Below are positions 55,046 through 64,000 of a stretch of 64,000 bases of DNA, in pieces. The notes under the pieces were generated by a model. It was not told the DNA's origin, searched no databases, and saw only the letters and a list, made by a program, of their open reading frames with translations. The stretch lies in contig CM036159.1 of NCBI GenBank assembly GCA_020631735.1, forward strand, positions 20,313,511-20,377,510, given 5' to 3'. The DNA is from Saccharum officinarum. Taxonomy: Eukaryota > Streptophyta > Magnoliopsida > Poales > Poaceae. Position numbers and translations under genes: made by a program. Positions within the stretch are counted from its first letter, which is position 1; each line of letters begins with the position of its first letter.

Positions 55046-55624
55046 CCGTGCCGCGAGGTACTTCGACAGCGCTCCGACCCGCGCGAGGCTCGACCGCCCG
55101 CTGGGGAGAACTCCGACTCGCGTGAGCCCAGACCGAGCACCTCGACACCTTTTCTTTGCCTACCCCAGGACAAAAGCCATAGCATTCAATGCGGTTACCT
55201 ACTACCACCTACCGGCATGGCTGCGGCCAGGATCGACGTGGGAACAATACCCGTTTCAGATCTCACTGTTTTATCGCCCATCCCGTGATGGGAGGTGAAA
55301 CCCGTCACTATACCCACCTTACCGCGTACTGTTCACCATCAATCACCCTCGAGGGAGGATAAGACAAGGCCCGTTCTCCGCGATATCGGGGGTTCGGCCT
55401 TATCCATCCGGCCTCGACCCAGCCTCGACCCAGCCCCGACGCTCGACTTAGTTTAAAGGACGGTATGGCATGGCGCTCTGGGTCATTTCGCCATCTTGTC
55501 TCCCACAACGTCAGGGTGTCCAGGGATGGCCGGCCATTCCCGAGGCACGTCGCTACAGTCAACTCAACAGGAATCGACAAAACATCACCTCAAGGCTCCC
55601 CGTCGTCTTGGCCTCCCCTCACCC

Positions 55625-55632
55625 TATAAAAG
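55625..55632 (+). promoter_or_regulatory. LTR TATA box
   Basis: CCTATAAAAGGGCAGG fits a pol II TATA box at the U3/R boundary, about 325 bp before the LTR end. Confidence 0.65.
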
Positions 55633-55950
55633 GGCAGGCCAGGGTTCAACGGAGGGGGGGACGAAGACGGAACGAAAAACACAAAACAGAAGATCGACAT
55701 CTCAAGCAACCGCCTTTTTCCTCTTTTCTCTTTGAGACTTGGGCTCGACACCCTCTCTCGCATGCTTGTAACCCCTACACGAGCACCTCGGTGCAAGGAA
55801 ATACAAACATCTCCCCCCCGCTGGACGTAGGGCCTTCTTTTGCCCGAATCAGGATAAACCCCCGTGTGTTCTCCTTGCATCACCATCCAGGAAAGAGACA
55901 CGCAGCATTTACTCGTTGGTTTAGGACCCCCTCGGGTCCGAACACCGACA

Positions 55951-55970
55951 GTTGGCGCGCCAGGTAGGGG
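55951..55970 (+). promoter_or_regulatory. Primer-binding site
   Basis: GTTGGCGCGCCAGGTAGGGG directly follows the LTR. This motif recurs after 5' LTRs of grass gypsy elements. The priming tRNA was not determined. Confidence 0.75.
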
Positions 55971-56011
55971 ATCGCTGCGTGAAAACGTCGCTTTCTCGCC
56001 TTTCTTCCTGG

Positions 56012-58198
56012 ATGGCTAACCCCGAACGCCCTATCCCGTCGGCCACGGTGATCTGGTTCGGGAGTTTGGAGTTCATGTCGCTCGGCTCTGGCTACGACAT
56101 GGTCCTACTTCCGCCCAGGCACCCAACCGACGAGGACTACGAGCTCTCCCAGCCCGGGGGAGCAATCCACCGGCACCGTCGCTCCAGGCGGGCGCGGGCC
56201 GCCCGACGACGACGAGCCCGGTACAGCCACCGTCTTCACCCCGCGGAGGGCGATGGGGTCCCCCGGTCCGGCACCCCCCAGCCAGGCGCCAGCCTAGATC
56301 TCCTTTTGGAAGGTTTGGGAAGGACGAGCTTGGCTGAGGGTGACATGCCGACGGAAAATCCCGCCGCTCCCCCGTCCGGTGAGACACCACTGTCCAGAGC
56401 ATCCATTTCAGCACGGGCAGCGACATCTTCATCACCATTCCCGTTTTGGCTAGACTCGGTTGCCCGGGTGTACGCATCCTCCGTGAGCACTCGCATGAGT
56501 GCTTATGAGGAACTCCCCGGGCACCATCTACGCTCCACTCTGGACCTCGTTGCATCCACACCGGCTTCTGATTATCGGGACTCTACGGAGACACCGAAAA
56601 CAGAGCCCCGTGTGACTGCTTCTTTACGTCGCCGCCTCAGTGACGATTGGCAACGACCACATGTTCCCCCGTCATATTACTACTTTGGCGCTCCTGACTC
56701 CGACTCGGCTGACGACACCTATGATCCGACCCGCGAGTGCTTCAACATCGACGTTGAAAGCACTTCGGAGTCAGAGGACGAAGAGCCAGTCGAAGGAAGG
56801 CACACGCCACCTCATGTCGAGCTTCCTGTCGAGCGAGACGAGCCTCAGTTCCTTGCGGATCAAGGAGCGCAGCTCGAACAGATTCGCGAGTTGCAGGACA
56901 GGCTTGACGAGGAACGGGAAAACCTGGATCTACTCCAACAAACCCTCGAGCATGAGCATGCGGAACACGCACTTGGCGGGAGAGCTCGCGAGAGAGCTCG
57001 CGACGTCAACCGTCGCATCAACGAGGACCGGGTGGTCGACCCCCCGGTTTTCGCCCGAGCCAGCCAGAACGTCGTCGCCGCCGCCATGCTCCTCCGCAAC
57101 ATGCCCGAGCCATCAAACCCCGACGCCCGTCGGGCTCGAGATGAAATCCGAGAACTCCTCGAGACCGCCGCCATGCAGCAGGCCGAGAGCTCTGCCTCGA
57201 GGCAACGCGAGGCAGCCTCGGAGCGGATCCTCGAGCCTTCCCGATAGGAGAGAGAAGCCTCGGTTCACCCCGAGCTTGCCCGGCGAAACCGGGTAGCACC
57301 GGCCCCTGAGCCCACCGACAACGACCGCGAGCCTCGAGACACCGTGGCAACATCGTCGAGCGCCGCACGCGCAAGCACGGTGACGGTGTGGCTCGAGGCT
57401 ACCACGTCCACAGGGGCGGACGCTACGACAGCTCGGAAGATCGTAGCCCTTCACCCGAGCCCCCGGGTCCTCGGGTCTTTAGTAAGGCAATCCGTGAGAC
57501 GGTGCCCCCGGCTCGGTTCCGCCCCCCACGACTCTCACCAAGTACAACGGCGAAACCAAACCCAAACTTTGGCTCGCCGATTTCCGCTTGGCGTGTCAGT
57601 TGGGCGGGGCCACCGACGACCGGGTCATCATTCGACAACTCCCCCTATTCCTCTCCGACACCGCCCGAGCCTGGCTCGAGGATCTCCCACCTCGGCAGAT
57701 CCACGACTGGGACGATCTCGTGAGGGTGTTCGAGGGAAATTTCAAGGGGACCTACATGCGCCCCGGCAACTTGTGGGACCTCCGGAGCTGCAAGCAGAAA
57801 CCAGATGAATCCCTCCGAGACTACCTCCGACGCTTCTCCCGGCAGCGTACCGAGCTCCCCAACATCACCGACTCCGACGTAATTACGGCCTTCCTCTCCG
57901 GCACCACCTGTAAGGAGTTGATCCGAGAATTGGGCCGTAACACCCCACTCACTGCCAACGGATTGATGGACATCGTCACCAACTTCGCCGCCGGCGAGGA
58001 GGTGGTTGGTGCAATCTTTGGCGGCGACTCGGAAAGGGGGGAGCAGAAGGTCGACGATCCCGCGAGTTCCACCCGAGGCCCCAAGAGAAACAACCGCAAG
58101 AAGAAGAAAGGCCAGCAGGGCAAGCTCGAGGCCCCGGCCGACGAGCTCGTCGCTGCTACCGAGCACAAGAAACCTCGAGGCCACCATGGGAAGGGCCG
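56012..58198 (+). pseudogene. Broken gag of the gypsy element
   Basis: The frame from ATG 56012 (MANPERPIPS) runs to a TAG at 57245-57247. It includes an acidic stretch (SESEDEEPVEG) and a coiled coil (EQIRELQDRLDEERENLDLL, about 56875-56934). Gag then continues in other frames: ARGYHVHRGGRYDSSEDRS in one (57388 onward), and the Retrotrans_gag core in another from about 57550 (RAWLEDLPPRQIHDWDDL, DYLRRFSRQRTELPN, ELIRELGRNTPLTANGLMD). At least one stop and two frameshifts are therefore needed to read it. A Lys-rich tail (NNRKKKKGQQGK) precedes the pol junction near 58195. Confidence 0.88.
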
Positions 58199-58309
58199 TA
58201 CATCATCGCAGAAGTACTAAAGCCAGGCACCTACAAGCTATCCAACGAGAAGGGCGAAATCCTCACCAACGCTTGGAACATTGAACAGCTACGTCGCTTC
58301 TTTCCTTAA
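58199..58309 (+). pseudogene. C-terminal remnant of pol
   Basis: 36 codons read YIIAEVLKPGTYKLSN...AWNIEQLRRFFP and stop, the characteristic end of plant gypsy polyproteins after integrase. It follows the gag tail directly, in a different frame. Everything from protease to most of integrase has therefore been deleted between about 58190 and 58199. Confidence 0.88.
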
Positions 58310-58992
58310 AAAACCTCGAGGCTCTGTATTTTCTTTTTCGTCAATAAAGAATACAGCGATGTTCAAACTTTCGTTTCGTAATGAGGAAGGATCGACCCTG
58401 CACTCCCAGAGTCGACCCTCCCTCGGGGGCTGCAAGGGGGAACCCCCGGTCCCCGAAAAAACTTATGCTCTTTTTTAAAATTTAAGAACCGCTTCTTAGA
58501 TCGACTTCGCTGAAAGAGCACCCTAAGGTTCGAGAGGGCTCTCGAGTCTGGAGCATCACCTACGCCTCCGAGGCTACGGTACCTCCACTCACCCCTTACA
58601 CCTTTTAGAGGTACGCCTTCACGATATGAAGATCTAAACAACGGTTCCTAAATTTAAAAAAAAGAACATACCCCCTGTCGCTTAGATCAGGCTCTCACAC
58701 GATTTACAAGGCCGCAACATCACCCTGAAGCTCGAGGGCAGTTGAGCCGTGAGATCACTTACGCCTCCGAGGCTACGGTACCTCCACTCGCTCCCTTACG
58801 CCAAAGGGTGCAGCTGCGTGCTAAGTAAATCACACGAGAACACGGTCCGAGCGATAAAGGGAAGAAAAGCTCGAGTAAAACTAAATCAACCACGAACTGG
58901 TTTATGTTTCGAGTTTTTAAGGCCTCCGCGGCCGCCACGACCAAAATTCGAAATACTAACTCATTACATGGGCCTTCATGCCCAGATTTGGC
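58310..58992. other. Spacer between pol remnant and antisense gene
   Basis: Noncoding. TACGCCTCCGAGGCTACGG followed by TACCTCCACTC is repeated at about 58561 and 58759. No reading frame is recognised. Confidence 0.55.
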
Positions 58993-61900
58993 TCACAGGC
59001 CCTCGTCGTCGGCAGGCGGAACCACCTCAGCTTCAAAAAGCGAGGCCAGACGGCTTCCAGGCTCTTCGGCGGCTTCGATCAGCTCCACGCAAGCATCCAC
59101 GTTCTCCTCGTCTGTCCGATCTGGGTCTGTGACGAAGCCCTCGGCCACGAGATTCATGTCAAACACAAACCCTGAACGGACGACGGCCAGCGCCCTCTTC
59201 ACGCCATGATGGAGGCCGTCCCGTATCTTCTCCCGGGCAAGGCGGCCCAGCGCCACCATCCGGCGGACGAAGGAGTTCCCCGGAACATCTTCCCCGGTGT
59301 CGGCATCGGGCTCGACCCCCAGGCCGTCGCATACGGTGGTGATTGCGCCCTGGAGGAGTTGGGTCCTCCGGATCTCGGCTTCGAGGAGGCTCTGGAAGGA
59401 GTTGGCAGAAGATTGGGCCCCTCGATTCTCTCTCTCCAGCTCTGAAACACGACAAATAAATTAATACCCAACGCGGGGCCTTCAACGTCGTGGCCGTGAC
59501 AATCACACTTACCCTCGATATGGGTCTGCAGGCCCACGACCTCGTCACGAAGCCCCCCGCACGTTTGCTCGAGCCCCAGGAAGGCGTTGTCCTTGTCGCT
59601 GATGGCTGCCTTTAGCGCCTCGATCTCCTGCCAAGCAGACTCGAGAGCTGCGTCCTTCTCTTGGACGGCTCCCTTCAGCGTCGTGACCTCGACGTTGAGG
59701 GTGTCGCGCTGAAGGCTAACCTAGGAGACATCCTCCTCGAGCTCCTTCACCCGCATGGACAGGGGCTCGAGATCCCTACGGGCCTGGGCAGCCTCCTCCC
59801 GAGCCTTGTCCATGCCAGTGCGTATCACGGCCTCGGCCGCCTGTGCCTGCGTCGCTTCTTCTTTCACCACTGCGTACGCAACGCGCAGCTCAGCCATCTC
59901 GGCGTTCCGATCGGATAGCCGTTTCTAGGCCTCCTCGACCAGAACCCGTTGCTGGGACAGCGCGCCCCACACGCCACTCTCATCCCGAATGAAGAGCGAC
60001 TTGCGGCGGGAGTACTCCTTCAGCTCCTGAACGCAATCCGAAAAGGTCACAAAGCCGAGGGAAAAAGACACCAAGAAAACTACGGAGAAAGCCGACGGGT
60101 CGATCATACCTCGGTGGCATCTCCCATACTCCGCACGGCACTAGACGCCACTCGGAGCAACCGATCAAGATGCCGGCGGACGCCCTCGAGGTATTCCCAT
60201 CGGTGCACCTCATCTTTATCACTCAAGACAAAGATGGGCTCGGCGTCGGGGTTCGTAGCGTCCCTAAACTGAAGGGATGGCCCCCCCACCTCGGCAGCTC
60301 CATCTCTGCCCGCGCTATCGCCAGCGTGGCGATGTCAGGCCACGACGAGGACGACCCGGCCGGGGCGTCTCTCGGTCCCGCGGAAGGACCGGCCTCGCCC
60401 GCAGTGTTGACCTCTCCAACGACCGTCGAGGCACCGGCCTGATCCGCGACCTCACCCCCCTCGACCCCCATCGCTTGTTTTCCTTTGTCCAGGGGGATGT
60501 CGTCGAGGGTAAGGTGAGGGCGGGCACCAACGACCGCCGGCGCCTCCGGAGCCGGCGCCTTGACCGACAATGGCTCCGGTACCCGCGCCTCGACCGTTGG
60601 CACCTCCGGAGCCGGCTCCCCTTCTTCCGGTGCTCCGGATAGGGGCTCGACCACCCCGCCCTCCACCATGCCCGCTGGCTCTGCCAACGGGTCTTGTTGC
60701 GGCCGCGATCCCCTCGCCAGGGCCGCCTCCTGTCCTGACGCCGACGCGACCTCCTCTATGGTCACGTCCGCACCCGCCCGCTCCGCGTCACGGACGGGTG
60801 CCTCGCCCGTCGCGACCTCAACGGCAGCCTCGGCCGTCGCCGACGACCTGGGCCCCGTCTCGACCGTATCGAACACCACTACCTCTGCCGGTTCGGACCC
60901 CTCGACAGCAGGCTCCGGGCCAGCAACCACCGCGGCGTCGACTGACCCCTGCCGTTGTCGCAGGCGCCCCTTCACGGCCTCGACCTCCCGGACCCAGGCC
61001 GCATCCTGCTCCGCCGTCCGGTTGAGGACAACGGCGCTGGCCCGCAGCGACTTCACGGGGGTAAGCCCCATCGGCTCCGCCTTCCGCTTTAGCCTGCAAA
61101 GTGAGAAGAAACGTCAGCCAATGGATCCAGAGAAAAGCAGGACAACCAAGCTGAGATACTTACCCGGAAATCGGCACCAAGTGCCTCAACCCCGCGCGAC
61201 CCGAGCCTCCCGGGACGGCCGATGGTGGCCTCGCGGTGGCCTCACCAGCAGGCCGAGCGCTCCTGGGAGCCCCGGCCGACGCACCGCCCTGCGCCCTCTG
61301 TGCCTCCGAGGCCAGCTGGCCTCGGGTTCTTACGCCTGCCGACGCCGCCGCCGATGACGACGCCGGTACTGCAGTCCCAGCCCCTGCCCGAGCCTGCAGG
61401 GTCTGGGCTGGTGCGGGCGTCCCTGTTGACCCCTCTCGACGGGTCCGGGGTAAAGCAGCCCCTCCCGTCGAGGGGCCCGACTCCTTCTCCGCCTTCTTCC
61501 CCTCGGGCTCCTCGACCACGACGACCGAGGAGGACGCCCTCCTGATGGGCTCCAGCAGGGGGCGAATGTCGGGAAGGTCCCCAAGCCTAGTCGTGATCTC
61601 ATATCGCGACAGGGCATCGTCGTATTCGCCGCTGCTGTCGTCGTCCTCCCCCGAGACCGTCTCGGAAGGCGACGGCGCTAGGGGGACCCCGTCGATGGTC
61701 TGCTGGCGTCGAAGCTTCTTCAATGCCTCCGCCTCCTTGGCCTTGCGGATCGCCCGCTTCTTGGCCGTCTCCTTGGTCTGCTTCTTCTTGGAAGCATGCT
61801 GGCGTCGAGCCTCCCGGGCGGGCCGGTCCTCCGGGACTGGCAGACGCGTTTCCCGCAACGCCGACAGATCCTATACGCCGGTCTCGACCACATCAGCGAA

Positions 61901-62866
61901 ATCCACAGATAAACGAAAATAGCAACACCTCATCCCCGGGATACGTACCATGGACTCGAACCCTTTGGTAGGCCTCATGGGAACCCGGTTGGCCTCCTCC
62001 GCCTTGAAGTTCCCAACCATCCGGCGCGCTCGTCGGAGGACCTCCTCGAGGGCGAGGGATTCGTGGGACATCCGGGTCCCCTCCAGATTTGCCTCCGGAG
62101 TCATCTGGTCCAGACGGAGACGACGCCGGCACAGCGGCATCACTCTATGGTGATGGAAGGTCGCTGCCACCGCCGCAGCCGTCAAGCCCCGAAGGCGAAG
62201 CTGCTGCAGCGCCGCCAGCAGCGGGTCCAAGCGCGGCTTCTCGGCCTCCGGCACTCCGTACGACCAGCGCTCCTCTCGAGCGGTCAACACGCGGCCGGTG
62301 TACCTCGGCAACTGATTTTCATCATTGCGGAGGTAGAACCAACCCTCGTGCCACCCACTGTTCGAAGAGATGAGGCGGGCCGGGATGTACAGATCTGCCC
62401 GACCCGACCTCACCTGCAGCACGCAGCTCCCCACTCGAGCCGCGCACAGGACGCCCTTCTCCCCTGCCCTCTTGGCAAAGAGCTCGGCCTTGAAAAGGTG
62501 AAGCCACAGGTTCCACTGCGGCTCCACCCCAAGGTAGCCCTCGCAGACCGCCGCGAAGATGGCAGCCTGCGCGACGGCGTTGGGAGAAAGATGGTGAAGC
62601 TCCACTCGGTAGTAGTGGAGGAGCGCGCGCATGAAGACCGACGCCAGCACGCCAAACCCCCGCTCGTGGAAGCAGACGAAGCTCACCACATACCCTTCAG
62701 GGGGCACCGGTTCCCGGTGGGCAGGGGGCGGCGCCATCCACTCCGGCTGCGATCGGCTCGTCCTTGGCCACAGCAGCCCGTCCTCGACCAACTCTTCCAA
62801 CCTCCTCTCCGTCACCGAGGAGGCGGCCCAGTCGTCGGCGGGGAGGATCTGGCTCTTTCCTGCCAT
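58993..62866 (-). pseudogene. Antisense spliced ORF of the retrotransposon (Transposase_28-type 'putative gypsy transposon' protein)
   Basis: Five exons can be joined on the minus strand with GT-AG borders: 61949-62866, 61164-61870, 60110-61093, 59513-60026 and 58993-59441. Exon 1 (MAGKSQILPADDWAASSV...) contains the domain known in grass databases as putative gypsy-type transposon (Pfam Transposase_28), with VSFVCFHERGFGVLASVFMR and GWFYLRNDENQLPRYTG. Exons 2-3 are Lys/Arg-, then Ala/Pro/Glu-rich. Exons 4-5 form a coiled coil (EELERENRGAQSSANSFQSL) and a helical tail ending VVPPADDEGL. Defects: a one-base shift in a G7 run near 60281-60287 (GGPSLQF versus GGHPFSL) and two in-frame TAG codons in exon 4 (after VLVEEA and EEDVS). 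Despite its name the protein is not a known transposase; its function is unknown. Confidence 0.8.
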
Positions 62867-63011
62867 CGGTGCTGTCGGAGGGGGGATGGATGGAAAGGAT
62901 GCGGTGGCGGCGACGACGCGGGCGGAGAATGCGATAAGGCAAAGATTGTCTGAGGCAGAAGATTGCAGGAACGCAAGGGACCGGTGGGGAACGCAGACCC
63001 CTAGGCCTTAA

Positions 63012-63019
63012 CTTTATAT
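63012..63019 (-). promoter_or_regulatory. TATA box for the antisense ORF
   Basis: On the minus strand GGCATATAAAGTTAAGG lies about 145 bp upstream of the antisense start codon (62866). This spacing suits a pol II promoter with a short leader. Confidence 0.6.
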
Positions 63020-63270
63020 GCCCAGGCGGAAGCCCAACGGCCGCGCGAGAAGGTAGGAACAGTTTCCCGCATTAAATGCGCTCACCTAACCGTTTCCTTA
63101 CATCTGGCAGGAGTCGGGCACGTGGCCGTCCCCCACGTCGTGACCACATGCCACGTCGCCCACTACCGCACCGATCTCGCCTCCCCAAAAGACGCGCCCG
63201 GCTAACAAACGAGGGAGGGATCCGCGGACGAATATCCCCAGGTATGTGGAAAATGGGCCCGAAGCCCGCA

Positions 63271-64000
63271 ATAAGTCTCGAGGGAGCGAAAGCTGGCCCT
63301 CGAACAGGGTTCAACAGCTGCCCTCGAGCAACAGAGTTAGGGACGACCCAGGGTGCGCCCGTACATGGCCAAGGGCTCGAGCCACGCTCTCGAGGCACCC
63401 CAGGACGTATTCGAGGCCGAAGGAGAAGGTCGTCATAGGAATCCCTCCGGGGGAGGCATCGAGCCCTCGAATCCTGTCGAAGGGAATCGAGATCCACATG
63501 ACCACTTCTTGGCATCTTTGAGGGCGCCTCCGGGCCACTAGCCGACCCCTAACGAACGGGGCACGGGCTCTCACTCGAATTCCCCCGCTAGCAGCTCATC
63601 GGAGATCGTTGGAACTCGCGCCCAAACGAGGGTAGTACGGCGTTCTCCACCCCTCCTCCTTTTTTCAGAAAAGGAGCGTGAGGGTCGCAAAAGACGACCG
63701 GGACTTTGATCGACCTCGTGCGCGCGAGGCTCGGGGTCCCGACCGCAGAAACGGGCCCCGAGCCCCGGAATAAGTCTCGAGGGAGCGAAAGCTGGCCCTC
63801 GAACAGGGTTCGACAGCTGCCCTCGAGCAACAGAGTTAGGGACGACCCAGGGTGCGCCCGTACATGGCCAAGGGCTCGAGCCACGCTCTCGAGGCACCCC
63901 AGGACGTATTCGAGGCCGAAGGAGAAGGTCGTCGTAGGAATCCCTCCGGGGGAGGCATCGAGCCCTCGAATCCTGTCGAAGGGAATCGAGATCCACACGA
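63271..64000. repeat. 499-bp-period direct repeat, second copy cut by the window end
   Basis: About 230 bp from ATAAGTCTCGAGGGAGCGAA (63271-63500) recur almost unchanged from 63770 to the window end. The intervening segment (63501-63769) differs and includes GC-rich sequence. Such repeats upstream of the 3' LTR are typical of Tat-type elements. Confidence 0.9.

Larger units (their letters stand above)
54697..55950 (+). repeat. 5' LTR
   Basis: 1254 bp, starting TGTCGGTACC and ending AACACCGACA, so the 7-bp termini TGTCGGT/ACCGACA are perfect inverted repeats. The primer-binding site follows at once. Confidence 0.9.
54697..64000 (+). mobile_element. Ty3/gypsy LTR retrotransposon, Tat-type, pol-deleted, 3' end beyond window
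   Basis: The element has a 5' LTR (54697-55950), a primer-binding site, a broken gag, only the last 36 residues of pol, and a long antisense spliced frame. A 499-bp-period repeat lies near the window end; the 3' LTR is not reached. An extra antisense ORF between pol and the 3' LTR, plus 3' repeats, are traits described for the Tat lineage (Grande, RIRE2, Ogre relatives). Without protease, reverse transcriptase, RNase H and integrase it could only move with help from another element. Confidence 0.9.

Noticed and set aside
56073..58187. Minus-strand ORFs opposite gag (for example 57645-58187)
   Set aside because: They mirror the Retrotrans_gag core and lack splice or promoter context, unlike the antisense gene further downstream.

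Overview
The window is nuclear DNA from a grass, most likely a panicoid (Andropogoneae-type) species. It has intron-containing genes with very GC-rich first exons, many Stowaway and 3-bp-target-site MITEs of families typical of grasses, a CACTA element, Mutator-like elements and a Ty3/gypsy retrotransposon of the Tat type. A run of exactly 100 N (18464-18563) marks a scaffold gap.

Layout. 1-6.3 kb: AT-rich intergenic DNA with an orphan promoter-like site, a 191-bp tandem duplication, a 1.57-kb non-autonomous CACTA element and degenerate LTR-like debris. 6.4-13.6 kb: two divergent genes for predicted mitochondrial ribosomal proteins, uL18m (minus) and bS21m (plus). 14-18.4 kb: gene-poor. 18.8-23.6 kb (minus): a DUF1336/EDR2-C-terminal-like gene with a predicted N-myristoylated start. 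Its last exon is missing beside the assembly gap, and a Mutator-like element sits about 340 bp upstream of its ATG. 24.8-33.9 kb: intergenic, with a dense MITE cluster and a 1.05-kb GC-rich element with a 3-bp TSD. 34.2-37.3 kb (plus): a conserved Gln/Glu-rich plant gene. 39.2-41.8 kb (minus): a DUF538 gene with a hAT-like element in its only coding intron. 43.9-45.2 kb: LINE remnant interrupted by MITEs. 45.8-47.9 kb: a Pack-MULE carrying pieces of a thaumatin-like gene and a CCCH zinc-finger gene. 47.9-54.7 kb: a tandem segmental duplication carrying two UGT74-like glycosyltransferase genes. 54.7 kb to the end: the 5' LTR and most of the interior of a Tat-type gypsy element. Its pol is almost entirely deleted, and it has a five-exon antisense reading frame with its own TATA box.

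How it fits together. The two mitoribosomal genes may share a divergent promoter and serve the same organelle machine. The two UGTs come from one duplication; copy A looks intact, while copy B has lost a conserved UDP-sugar-contacting Glu. The rest of the window is shaped mainly by transposons, several with exact target-site duplications that can be read directly. No CRISPR array, rRNA gene or canonical tRNA gene was seen. Exon structures were deduced by eye from splice signals, reading-frame continuity and recalled family conservation; no alignments were run.
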